The notes below the pieces were generated by a model, which made no database searches, was not told the DNA's origin, and saw only the letters and a list, made by a program, of their open reading frames with translations. A DNA stretch of 37,620 nucleotides from an uncultured Erysipelotrichaceae bacterium (lineage in GTDB: Bacteria > Bacillota_I > Bacilli_A > Erysipelotrichales > Erysipelotrichaceae): NCBI GenBank assembly GCA_944326095.1, contig CALVCO010000012.1, forward strand, positions 1 through 37,620, in the 5' to 3' direction. The translations under genes and the position numbers were made by a program. Of the stretch, positions 1-7,030 are shown piece after piece. Position 1 is the stretch's first letter. Each line of letters opens with the position of its first letter.

Positions 1-64
1 TTTAAAAGAAGAAAGGAGCAGGCAATTCCTCCCTAACTTATAGAAGTTAGAGTATCCTTGCCTA
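1..64 (+). mobile_element. Probable right end of an IS200/IS605-family element (partial)
   Basis: A 7-bp stem CTAACTT/AAGTTAG (33-39 with 44-50) sits inside an outer pairing of GGCAA (21-25) with TTGCC (58-62). A small hairpin nested in a GGCAA...TTGCC frame is the arrangement I know from right ends of IS200/IS605 elements, where the 3' end of tnpB also encodes the omega (reRNA) scaffold. Two forward frames are open from the window edge into the hairpin, which fits the tail of an ORF, but too little is present to recognise a protein. Directly beyond it lies the middle of an AbiEii-like gene, as expected at an insertion junction. The rest of the element is outside the window. Confidence 0.5.
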
Positions 65-72
65 ATATTTAG

Positions 73-412
73 ATGAAGGATTATTATGATATTTATTATA
101 TATCTAATAAGTTTGATTTCGATGGTGAGATTCTTACTGAAGCTATTAAAAAAACATTTGTTAATAGTGAACATTATTTTACCATTGAACAATTTTGTGA
201 GGTTATAAACTTTAGGAATAATGCCAATATGCAAAAAAAAGTGGAAATCCTTTATCAAAAAAATTAATCATCCGATAGATGATTATAATATTATTTTAAA
301 TGCAATTGAAAATTTTCTTAAATTGCCCTTATCAGCAATATTTGAAAATAAATCTTTTAATTATTATTGGTTATCAAGTCAATATACATGGATAAAATGT
401 AAGAATAAATAA
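73..412 (+). pseudogene. AbiEii-type toxin (nucleotidyltransferase), C-terminal remnant with frameshift
   Basis: The first frame (73 to about 235) opens with KDYYDIYYI, continues with FDGEILTEAIKKTF, and resembles the second half of AbiEii/AbiGii nucleotidyltransferase toxins, the GTP-using toxin of type IV toxin-antitoxin/abortive infection pairs. The similarity continues in a different frame after a run of eight A at 233-240, giving MQKKWKSFIKK followed by the helical tail that ends at 412. The protein therefore needs a one-base shift in the A-run. The N-terminal nucleotidyltransferase core and the AbiEi antitoxin are absent, and a TAG precedes the first ATG. The fragment abuts the apparent IS200/IS605 end, so an insertion probably broke the gene before it decayed. 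Family assignment is from remembered motif similarity. Confidence 0.6.
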
Positions 413-448
413 AAAATCGCAAAGAATATTAAAATTCTTGCGATTTAT
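413..448. terminator. Bidirectional intrinsic terminator
   Basis: AATCGCAA plus GAAT pairs with ATTC plus TTGCGATT, with one bulged A, around an ATTAAA loop. A-rich and T-rich flanks on both sides suit termination of the remnant at 73-412 on the plus strand and of the convergent gene 452-1120 on the minus strand. Confidence 0.7.
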
Positions 449-451
449 TTT

Positions 452-1120
452 CTAATAAATTTTTCGTTGATTAGCTCTTAATAGTCTTTTAAATATATTT
501 AAATTTAAGGTTTGATAAAGAATTAAAAATACTCCACTACCAACGCATAAGAATAAACTAGAAGAGGATAAGATATCACTTAAAGGATAATATAACCAGA
601 ATAATTCATCAACTATCATAGGTATAAATAAACCTATGATAAATAATACTACTGCTAAGATGATACGATTTGTTTGGTTAGCTTTCCATTTGTTATATTC
701 ATCATTTACTAAATCATAATCAGCTTCACTAAGCTCTAGATTAACTAAGATATTACGGTCATTTTTGATTAAGTTATTTCCTTTAATAATTAATACTACA
801 CCAACAAATATCATTAAAACCATTAATAATACTCCAATACTATCAATATAGAAGATATTACTCATTATTACTGGTGGTAAAGTAGAAGTAATAAATAAGA
901 ATATAGCTATAGCTAGTCTAGTATTAAAAGCTTTACGATTACTAATATAATCAATGATGGCACTTGTAGGAGTGTGTAAACCATACATTTCCATTAAGGT
1001 TTTACCTATTGGGGGCTTTTTATTATTAATATTATTTTCTTCTGAATCTTTTTCTTCTAATATTTTAGATAATTCTTCACTAGTTACTTTACTAGTATTT
1101 TCTTGTAATTCTTTTTCCAT
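452..1120 (-). CDS. Membrane protein of unknown function, four predicted TM segments
   Basis: I do not recognise the family of this 222-residue protein. The first 60 residues are charged and rich in Glu, Lys and Asn (cytoplasmic, probably flexible). Two hydrophobic segments follow at about 69-90 and 95-113, then a soluble acidic linker (about 118-150), then two more hydrophobic segments at about 152-175 and 183-203, ending in a basic tail KRLLRANQRK. Two TM hairpins with a basic C-terminus suggest both ends are cytoplasmic. The start is supported by AAAGGAACG upstream and by an extended -10 (TGCTATAAT) at 1145-1153. It is divergent from the fructokinase gene and ends at a clear terminator, so it is a single-gene unit. 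Confidence 0.75.
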   Translation of the reverse strand: MEKELQENTSKVTSEELSKILEEKDSEENNINNKKPPIGKTLMEMYGLHTPTSAIIDYISNRKAFNTRLAIAIFLFITSTLPPVIMSNIFYIDSIGVLLMVLMIFVGVVLIIKGNNLIKNDRNILVNLELSEADYDLVNDEYNKWKANQTNRIILAVVLFIIGLFIPMIVDELFWLYYPLSDILSSSSLFLCVGSGVFLILYQTLNLNIFKRLLRANQRKIY

Positions 1121-1144
1121 ATTAATCGTTCCTTTAGTATTCTA

Positions 1145-1180
1145 ATTATAGCATAATCTTAATAAAAAATATGTTATACT
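1145..1180. promoter_or_regulatory. Overlapping divergent promoters for 452-1120 and the fructokinase
   Basis: On the minus strand TGCTATAAT occupies 1145-1153. On the plus strand TGTTATACT occupies 1172-1180. Each promoter's -35 region falls on top of the other's -10 region, so RNA polymerase probably cannot occupy both at once. No good -35 hexamer is visible for either, and the extended -10 seems to compensate. Confidence 0.5.
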
Positions 1181-1199
1181 TAAAAAAAGGAGCCTAAAT

Positions 1200-2174
1200 A
1201 TGGAAGATGCATTATGCGTAATTGGGGAGGCATTAATTGATTTTATTCCTCAAGAAAAGAATTGTCGTTTAAAGGATGTTAATGGCTTTACAAAAGCAGC
1301 AGGAGGAGCAGTTGCTAATGTAGCTGGTACGGTAGCAAAGCTTGGCATTAAAGCTAAATTATTAACTAAAGTTGGTAAAGATCCTTTTGGTGATTATCTT
1401 TTGGAATGCATGAAAAAACAAAATATTGATATATCTTATGTTAAGCAAACATCATTATATGATACTTCATTGGCCTTTGTTTCTTTAGATGATAAAGGGA
1501 ATAGGGATTTTAAATTTTATCGTAAAACGGCAGCTGATTTAGCATATGCTATAGAAGATATTGATGAAAGTTGTTTAGATGATGTTAAAATTATTCATTT
1601 TTGTAGTGTAGATTTAGTACCTTCCGCAATGAAAGAAGCTCATAAATATTTATTAGAATTAGCTAAAAAGCATAATATATTAATTAGTTTTGATCCTAAT
1701 TTGCGTTTTTCTTTATGGGATGATTTAAACTTATTAAAAGAAACCGTCTTAGAATTCATGAAATATGCTAATATTATTAAAATATCTGATGAAGAATTAG
1801 CTTTTATAACTGGATGTAATAATATTAATGAAGCTAAAGATAGTATCTTAAAAGATAATTGTGAACTATTAATTTATACTAAAGGTAAAGATGGAGCAGA
1901 AATATTTACAAAAAATAATCATTTAGCAATTGATGGTTTAAATGTTAAAGCTATTGATACCACAGGAGCTGGGGATAGTTTTATAGGCGCTTTTATTTAT
2001 CAATTATTAAAAAATAAAGATTATGATTTAGCTAATATTGCAAAAGAAAGATTAGAAGAATATTTAAAATTCGCTAATTATTATGGAGCATATATGACCA
2101 GTGTTGAAGGAGCTTTAGCTTCATTAGCTGATCAAAAAACTATCGATGAATTTATTAAATTGGTAAATTCTTAA
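1200..2174 (+). CDS. scrK: PfkB-family sugar kinase, probable fructokinase
   Basis: A cytoplasmic ribokinase-fold kinase that would phosphorylate fructose at C6 with ATP. It starts with the family's N-terminal strand CVIGEALIDFIP (residues 6-17; the Asp-14 region binds sugar). It has the Gly-Gly-x-x-x-Asn signature at 35-40 and a central FDPNLR motif, and ends with the PfkB C-terminal signature DTTGAGDS (253-260), in which Asp-259 is the catalytic base and GAG forms the anion hole. Its 324 residues match full-length fructokinases. AAAGGAG lies 7 bases before the ATG. No sugar transporter or invertase lies nearby, so the substrate (fructose, or another ketose or nucleoside) rests on family resemblance. 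The 3' end overlaps the convergent acyltransferase gene by 20 bases. Confidence 0.85.
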   Translation: MEDALCVIGEALIDFIPQEKNCRLKDVNGFTKAAGGAVANVAGTVAKLGIKAKLLTKVGKDPFGDYLLECMKKQNIDISYVKQTSLYDTSLAFVSLDDKGNRDFKFYRKTAADLAYAIEDIDESCLDDVKIIHFCSVDLVPSAMKEAHKYLLELAKKHNILISFDPNLRFSLWDDLNLLKETVLEFMKYANIIKISDEELAFITGCNNINEAKDSILKDNCELLIYTKGKDGAEIFTKNNHLAIDGLNVKAIDTTGAGDSFIGAFIYQLLKNKDYDLANIAKERLEEYLKFANYYGAYMTSVEGALASLADQKTIDEFIKLVNS

Positions 2175-3366
2175 ATTGCTTTTTTAATTTAATTAATATT
2201 AATGATAAAAGATGTGTAATAGCTAAAACTAAAAATATTTGCCAATAAGGATTGCTATAAATATTTAGAATTTGAAATTTAAATAATAAATAAATGATCA
2301 TAGGATGGACAATATAATAATATTTAGAATAGCCACGGAAGTTAATTTTCGTGGTCTTTTTACTTATGAATATTACACTAACAAATAAAAAATAAGTTAA
2401 AGGTATACATGAAAGTAAGATATTACTATTTAAACGTTCGGTATTGCGTAATAATACAGCTTCTAAAGCTAATAAAAATATAGAAATTATTAAAAGGATA
2501 AAACAATGATTAGTTACTAATTTGTCTTTTTTACCTATCCAATATCCTAATACGGTATAGAATAGACCAAAGAATAGAAAGTTACGGGTAGTTATAAAAA
2601 TATCAAAATAGAATTTGATAATTTGGGTAATAGCTAAAGGTAATATGCCATAATAAGTTTCTGTGGCGCCAAATAATAATAGAATAAAAGAAATAATTAA
2701 TAAGTATTTTAATTTAAAATGCTTTTTCCATTTATTTAAGACTAAAAGCGATAATATTACTGCTGGAAAATACCATAGATGATAATATATGCCAGCATAT
2801 ACTAAGGCAACAAGCATTACTAAAGGAAAACCAATGACCATTAAGGGAATAAATAATATATCAGGAATTCTTTCAAGATAACTCATGATAAAAAGACGAT
2901 TATCATAAGCATAAGAAATTAGGATAGGTAAGTAGGCTAAGCTATATATTAAATATGAAGGAATCATTTTTTTACAATAGCTAATAATATAATTAGGATT
3001 ATCTTTTTCTTTTTTGGCTACAAAATAACCAGTAATCATAAAAAAGATAGGTACACATATTCTAGTAATAATATTATTAAAAGCAAAATCTACATTAGGA
3101 TAGTAATAATGTAAAAAAGGGCGTAAATGTAGAATTAATATTAAAATAGCGCAAATATATTTTAGAATATCTAAATTATTATAATTAATATGATTATTTA
3201 AAGCATTTTTATCAATATTATTTTGAATATACATCGTTAAAAAGCTAATAATAATTATGCAAATAAATAGGGCAATATAATTTACTTGCCACTTATTTAA
3301 ATAACAAAGTAATAATGATAATAGACTAATGACTAAAGTGATGATAATGGCATTTTTATTTCTCAT
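2155..3366 (-). CDS. Acyltransferase-3 family membrane protein
   Basis: An integral membrane acyltransferase of 403 residues with about ten hydrophobic segments. Two N-terminal helices (about 7-50) precede the acyltransferase-3 core. The core begins LDILKYICAILILILHLRPF; its His is the family's conserved catalytic His, here followed by Arg. The third core helix carries RICVPIFFMITGYF, also typical. Members transfer acetyl or other acyl groups from the cytoplasm to cell-surface glycans, peptidoglycan or teichoic acids. No extracellular SGNH domain is fused, unlike OatA, so the acceptor is unknown. The extra N-terminal helix pair resembles that of VanT/WecH-like members. The gene has a TATAAT -10 on its own strand at 3393-3398 and an AAGAAAG ribosome site. 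Confidence 0.8.
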   Translation of the reverse strand: MRNKNAIIITLVISLLSLLLCYLNKWQVNYIALFICIIIISFLTMYIQNNIDKNALNNHINYNNLDILKYICAILILILHLRPFLHYYYPNVDFAFNNIITRICVPIFFMITGYFVAKKEKDNPNYIISYCKKMIPSYLIYSLAYLPILISYAYDNRLFIMSYLERIPDILFIPLMVIGFPLVMLVALVYAGIYYHLWYFPAVILSLLVLNKWKKHFKLKYLLIISFILLLFGATETYYGILPLAITQIIKFYFDIFITTRNFLFFGLFYTVLGYWIGKKDKLVTNHCFILLIISIFLLALEAVLLRNTERLNSNILLSCIPLTYFLFVSVIFISKKTTKINFRGYSKYYYIVHPMIIYLLFKFQILNIYSNPYWQIFLVLAITHLLSLILIKLKKQFKNLPI

Positions 3367-3392
3367 AATATTTATTCTTTCTTGTTTAGAAT

Positions 3393-3398
3393 ATTATA
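3393..3398 (-). promoter_or_regulatory. -10 element of the acyltransferase gene
   Basis: A perfect TATAAT on the minus strand, 27 bases ahead of the start codon. No convincing -35 is seen at 17 bp. Confidence 0.4.
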
Positions 3399-3424
3399 GC
3401 TTAATATTGTAATAATAAAAATAA

Positions 3425-3499
3425 GTTAGTATTAACTAACATTTTTTATTGACATGATAATTTATGGTGCTATACTATTAATAGTTAGTTAAAGCTAAC
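3425..3499 (+). promoter_or_regulatory. feoAB promoter bracketed by two palindromic operator candidates
   Basis: A strong sigma-A promoter: TTGACA at 3449-3454, a 16-bp spacer, TATACT at 3471-3476, with an extended -10 TG. The palindrome GTTAGT-ATTA-ACTAAC (3425-3440) lies just upstream of the -35. A second, one-mismatch copy GTTAGT-TAAA-GCTAAC (3484-3499) covers the start-site region. Their centres are 59 bp apart. The layout suits a dimeric metal-dependent repressor. The half-site resembles the TTAG-type sites of the DtxR/MntR/IdeR family more than a Fur box, but that is my inference. Confidence 0.65.
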
Positions 3500-3525
3500 G
3501 CTTAGATCTAAGGAAGGTGTTGTAA

Positions 3526-3741
3526 ATGAATTTATCACAAGGCGAAATTGGAAAAGAGTATGAGATAGTTGATATAACCCTTGATGATGAAGAAGTAAAG
3601 GAATTTTTATTTACTTTAGGATGTTTTAGTGGGGAAAAGATAACCATTATAGATCATCAAAGACAGAATTTAGTTGTATCAATTAAAGATGCTCGATATA
3701 ACATCGATTTAGAATTAGCCAATTTTATCTTGGTTCATTAA
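3526..3741 (+). CDS. feoA: FeoA, ferrous-iron transport accessory protein
   Basis: A small cytoplasmic SH3-like protein of 71 residues that partners FeoB in ferrous iron uptake. The N-terminal LSQGEIGKEYEIVDI strand, the central LGCFSGEKITII turn and the closing strand around IDLELANFILV are typical of single-domain FeoA. AAGGAAGGTG lies about 7 bases before the ATG. It is the first gene of the operon, 34 bases ahead of feoB, downstream of the palindrome-flanked promoter. Confidence 0.9.
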   Translation: MNLSQGEIGKEYEIVDITLDDEEVKEFLFTLGCFSGEKITIIDHQRQNLVVSIKDARYNIDLELANFILVH

Positions 3742-3775
3742 ATAAATTGATTTACTTATTTGGAGGATATTATTT

Positions 3776-5770
3776 ATGAGAATTGCATTTGCAGGTAATC
3801 CCAACAGTGGTAAGACCACGATGTACAATGCGTTGACTGGTAGAAATGAAAAAGTAGGAAACTGGGCTGGTGTTACTATTGATCGTAAAGAAAGTAAGAT
3901 TAAAAAAGCTTATTATCAAGGCAGTGAAGAATTAATCGCCGTTGATTTACCAGGTGCTTATTCAATGTCACCATTTACTAGTGAAGAAAGTATTACTAGT
4001 TCATATGTTAAAAATGAGCATCCTGATGCGATAGTTAATATTGTGGATGCGACTAATCTTAGCCGTAGTTTGTTTTTTACTACACAATTATTGGAATTAG
4101 ATGTTCCAGTAGTAGTTGCTTTAAATAAGAGTGATATTAATCGTAAAAAAGAAACAGAAATCAATATTGAACTTTTGGCAAAAGAATTAAAATGTCCAGT
4201 AGTTGAAACAGTATCTATAGCTAATGATGCGAATGGTTTGGATAAATTAGTTAAAACTATTGTTAGTTTAAAAGGTAAAGGACAAGAAGCACCTTATATT
4301 CAAGGCAATATTGATTTAACTAATAAAGATGAGGTTGAAAAAGCTGACCGTCTACGTTTTGAATTTGTTAATAAAATTGTAAATAAAGTAGAAAAACGTA
4401 AGATTAAAACTAATGAAATTAATAAACAAGATAAGATAGATAAAATTCTTACTAATAAATGGATAGGTATTCCATTATTTGCGCTTATTATGTGGTTTGT
4501 ATTTGATATATCACAATCAAGTTTTGGACCATGGCTAGCAGATACTTTAGTAGCTTGGATTGAAGAATTTCAAGCATATGTAGCTACTTTAGCAGAAGGT
4601 GCATCACCAATTGTTCAAGCTTTATTAGTAGATGGTATTATCGGTGGTGTAGGAGCAGTAGTAGGTTTCTTACCACTTGTTATGGTAATGTATTTCTTAA
4701 TTGCTTTATTAGAAGATTGTGGATATATGGCAAGAGTTAGTGTCATAATGGATCCAATATTTAAAAAAGTAGGTTTATCTGGTAAATCAATTATCCCTAT
4801 GGTAATTGGTACCGGTTGTGCCATTCCAGGAATCATGGCTTGTCGTACAATTCGTAATGAACGTGAAAGAAGAACGACTGCTATGTTAACACCATTCATG
4901 CCATGTGGTGCTAAACTTCCAGTAATTGCATTATTTGCAGGAGTATTCTTCCAAGATGCTTCTTGGGTAGGTACATTGATGTACTTTGTTGGTATTGCTT
5001 TTGTATTTTTAGGAGCATGGTTAATAATGAAGATTACTGGTCAAAAATATCGTAAATCATTCTTTATTATGGAGCTTCCAGAATATAAATGGCCTAGTTT
5101 AAAACGTGCTACTATTTCTATGTTTTCTAGAGCTAAAGCTTATATTATTAAGGCTGGTACAATCATTTTAGTATGTAATGCAGCTGTACAAATTATGCAA
5201 ACATTTAACTGGCAATTCCAAGTAGTTGAAGAAGGTATGGAAAGTACATCTATTTTAGCTAGCATCGCTTCACCATTTGCAATTCTTTTAATTCCTTTAG
5301 GATTTGGTGTATGGCAACTTGCTGCAGCAGCAATTACAGGATTTATTGCGAAAGAAAATGTTGTAGGTACATTAGCTGTTGTATATGGCTTAACTAATTT
5401 AATCAATGTAGATGAATTAGTATTAATGAGTGGAGCAAATGAAGTAGCTGCAACTTTAGGTTTAACAGCGGTTAGCGCTTTAGCATATTTGATGTTTAAT
5501 TTATTTACTCCTCCATGCTTTGCCGCCATTGGGGCAATGAATTCAGAAATGCAAGATAAAAAATGGTTATTTGGCGGTATCGCTTTACAACTAGCAACCG
5601 GATATACTGTAGCTTATTTAGTATATCAAGTAGGTACACTAGTTACTACAGGTACACTTGGTCAAGGCTTTGTTCCAGGATTAATTGTAATAATTGCTTT
5701 TGTTGCAATAGTGGTTTATTTAATTAAACGAAGCAATAAAAATATTGCGAAGGAGTATGCATTAAGATAA
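3776..5770 (+). CDS. feoB: FeoB, GTP-dependent ferrous iron transporter
   Basis: A membrane transporter of 664 residues that moves Fe(II) into the cell under control of an N-terminal G domain. G1 is GNPNSGKT (7-14), the switch region is GNWAGVTID, G3 is DLPG (57-60) and G4 is NKSD (117-120). A helical guanine-dissociation-inhibitor-like domain follows to about residue 215. The membrane domain carries both Gate repeats. The family's conserved Cys motifs are present, GTGCAIPG in the first half and MPCGAKLPV in the second. The protein ends soon after the last helix in KRSNKNIAKEY, with no fused FeoC-like domain. It sits between feoA and a Cys-rich small protein, giving the standard Firmicute order. 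Confidence 0.95.
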   Translation: MRIAFAGNPNSGKTTMYNALTGRNEKVGNWAGVTIDRKESKIKKAYYQGSEELIAVDLPGAYSMSPFTSEESITSSYVKNEHPDAIVNIVDATNLSRSLFFTTQLLELDVPVVVALNKSDINRKKETEINIELLAKELKCPVVETVSIANDANGLDKLVKTIVSLKGKGQEAPYIQGNIDLTNKDEVEKADRLRFEFVNKIVNKVEKRKIKTNEINKQDKIDKILTNKWIGIPLFALIMWFVFDISQSSFGPWLADTLVAWIEEFQAYVATLAEGASPIVQALLVDGIIGGVGAVVGFLPLVMVMYFLIALLEDCGYMARVSVIMDPIFKKVGLSGKSIIPMVIGTGCAIPGIMACRTIRNERERRTTAMLTPFMPCGAKLPVIALFAGVFFQDASWVGTLMYFVGIAFVFLGAWLIMKITGQKYRKSFFIMELPEYKWPSLKRATISMFSRAKAYIIKAGTIILVCNAAVQIMQTFNWQFQVVEEGMESTSILASIASPFAILLIPLGFGVWQLAAAAITGFIAKENVVGTLAVVYGLTNLINVDELVLMSGANEVAATLGLTAVSALAYLMFNLFTPPCFAAIGAMNSEMQDKKWLFGGIALQLATGYTVAYLVYQVGTLVTTGTLGQGFVPGLIVIIAFVAIVVYLIKRSNKNIAKEYALR

Positions 5771-5773
5771 ATT

Positions 5774-5920
5774 ATGATTGATTTAATTGTTTTAGGGATA
5801 ATAGTGCTTATTGTAGGATTTGCTTTAGGATATATAATTAAAGAAAAGAAACAAGGTTCAAAGTGTATAGGTTGTCCATTTGCTAAAACATGTGCTAAAA
5901 AACGTCATAATAATTATTAA
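5774..5920 (+). CDS. FeoB-associated Cys-rich membrane protein
   Basis: A 48-residue protein, three bases after feoB. One N-terminal TM helix (MIDLIVLGIIVLIVGFALGY) leads to a basic stretch and a small Cys cluster, C-I-G-C-P-F-A-K-T-C, with Cys at 34, 37 and 42. This matches the short FeoB-associated Cys-rich membrane proteins that take the place of FeoC in many Firmicutes. It may help assemble or gate FeoB or handle Fe(II) at the inner face; the role is not established. No strong ribosome site is visible, so it is probably translated by coupling to feoB. Confidence 0.75.
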   Translation: MIDLIVLGIIVLIVGFALGYIIKEKKQGSKCIGCPFAKTCAKKRHNNY

Positions 5921-5948
5921 GATTCATCGCTTAGATGGATCTTTTTTT
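5921..5948 (+). terminator. Intrinsic terminator of the feo operon
   Basis: GATTCATC (5921-5928) pairs with GATGGATC (5934-5941), one G-T wobble, loop GCTTA, followed by seven T. It begins directly after the stop codon of the Cys-rich gene. Confidence 0.8.
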
Positions 5949-5973
5949 GATATTATTATATAAAGGTGATTAT

Positions 5974-6612
5974 ATGAAAATTAAAAGATTTATTATCACT
6001 ATAGTTATACTAATTGCTTGTTCAATTATTTTTTGTTATCAAAATACTTCAAATTATCGATTAGCTAATTTATATGATGTTAATATCGAAATAGTTAAAA
6101 TAGGTAATGATGAAGATAATGATGGCATTGATGATCAATTGGATATTTTGCAAGGAGCAATAGATTATATAAATACAAACCCAAAATATAAGAGTAAATA
6201 TTACCAAAATGGTTATACCGATGATGGTTATGGCACTTGTACAGATGTGGTTGCCTATGCCTTTAAAAATGCTGGGTATGATTTAAGAGAATTGGTAGAT
6301 GAAGATATTCATAAGTATCCAGATGATTATGATATAGTAATTATTGATAAAAATATAGATTTTCGCAGAGTTAAAAATCTAGAAATCTTTTTTAAACATA
6401 ATGCATTATCACTAACTACAGATATAGCTGATATAACTTCTTGGCAAGCTGGTGATGTGGTTATTTTTGATAATCACATAGGCATAGTATCTGATAGAAG
6501 AAATAGGAAAGGTATTCCATATATAATTCATCACAGTGGTCCTTGGCAAAGAAGTTATGAAGAAGATGTTTTAGAAAAATATAAAGTGATTGGACATTAT
6601 CGAATAAAATGA
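5974..6612 (+). CDS. DUF1287 family extracytoplasmic protein
   Basis: A 212-residue protein with an N-terminal hydrophobic segment (about 5-21), so either secreted or anchored. The body matches my memory of DUF1287, a papain/NlpC-P60-like fold: GTCTDVVAYAF with Cys-89 as candidate nucleophile, NIDFRRVKNLEIFF, a WQAGDVVIFDNHIGIVSD segment supplying the candidate His, and a closing HHSGPW...IGHYR. Members are usually annotated as unknown; cell-wall amidase activity is a guess from the fold. DEDNDGIDD at 46-54 resembles a calcium-binding loop of the dockerin/thrombospondin type. I chose this ATG, not one 13 codons upstream, because AAAGGTG lies 6 bases before it and the upstream ATG falls inside the feo terminator. 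Confidence 0.75.
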   Translation: MKIKRFIITIVILIACSIIFCYQNTSNYRLANLYDVNIEIVKIGNDEDNDGIDDQLDILQGAIDYINTNPKYKSKYYQNGYTDDGYGTCTDVVAYAFKNAGYDLRELVDEDIHKYPDDYDIVIIDKNIDFRRVKNLEIFFKHNALSLTTDIADITSWQAGDVVIFDNHIGIVSDRRNRKGIPYIIHHSGPWQRSYEEDVLEKYKVIGHYRIK

Positions 6613-6775
6613 AATTTGTTATTTTGTAGTTTTTTCTCAAATTTGTATTTTTAATGCTATTTTTATATGTTTCTCCTATTATTATCCGTATTAATTATCT
6701 TAGAAATATAGTATATTATCTAAGCAAAGCGTACAGAAATTCTCATGATTATATAAGTGTTTTGAATATATAAAT

Positions 6776-6811
6776 AAAAAAGAACCAAGATAATATTTCT
6801 GGTTCTTTTTT
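6776..6811. terminator. Bidirectional intrinsic terminator
   Basis: A perfect 12-bp stem AAAAAAGAACCA (6776-6787) / TGGTTCTTTTTT (6800-6811) around a 12-base loop. It can end transcripts from the DUF1287 gene and any leftward read-through. The 160 bases between 6613 and 6775 hold no gene I can support. Confidence 0.75.
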
Positions 6812-6880
6812 GGCTACTTTATAGTAGTCTTCTCTGTGCAAGAATATTATCATAAATTTATGGATTTAGTCAATTTTAAG

Positions 6881-6908
6881 TTGAAAAAAATGTTTAATTT
6901 GCTATAAT
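6881..6908 (+). promoter_or_regulatory. Promoter of the small RNA
   Basis: TTGAAA (6881-6886), 16-bp spacer, TATAAT (6903-6908) with the extended TGC in front. One of the best sigma-A promoters in the window, and no coding gene follows it on this strand until past 8200. Confidence 0.75.
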
Positions 6909-6914
6909 TGTTGT

Positions 6915-7030
6915 ACCGAAGCAATATGCTTGACTGGTCAATGATTAGTGAATGGTAAAATACTAAGCGTATGTTAAGTACGTCTTCCTAATCAGGAGCT
7001 CATTCTTTGATTAAAGGGTGAGCTTTTTTT
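6915..7030 (+). ncRNA. Free-standing structured small RNA next to a DUF3800 gene
   Basis: About 115 nt between a strong promoter and a strong terminator, with no open reading frame of note. Local stems are AAGCA/TGCTT (6919-6923, 6927-6931), TTAGTG/TACTAA (6945-6950, 6961-6966, one wobble), CGTA/TACG (6968-6971, 6979-6982) and TTCCT/AGGAG (6985-6989, 6994-6998). The terminator is a 12-bp stem (6997-7008 with 7013-7024) closed by GATT and followed by T's to 7030. It is not 6S, 4.5S, tmRNA or RNase P RNA as far as I can see. The neighbour, convergent on the other strand, is a DUF3800 gene. Several structured RNA motifs associated with DUF3800 genes are known to me from comparative genomics, so this may be a member or a new one. 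Confidence 0.65.

Noticed and set aside
954-1145. Plus-strand frame opposite the 452-1120 gene
   Set aside because: Overlaps the real gene's 5' end and its promoter; hydrophobic only because it is the complement of Glu/Lys-rich codons.
4615-5529. Long minus-strand open frames within feoB
   Set aside because: They mirror the membrane-domain codons of feoB and have no ribosome site or recognisable protein.
5935-5973. Longer N-terminus for the DUF1287 protein
   Set aside because: It would start inside the feo terminator; a good ribosome site exists only for the ATG at 5974.
6699-6724. Short inverted repeat CTTAGA/TCTAAG in the gap after the DUF1287 gene
   Set aside because: Six-bp arms with a 14-base AT-rich loop are expected by chance here.
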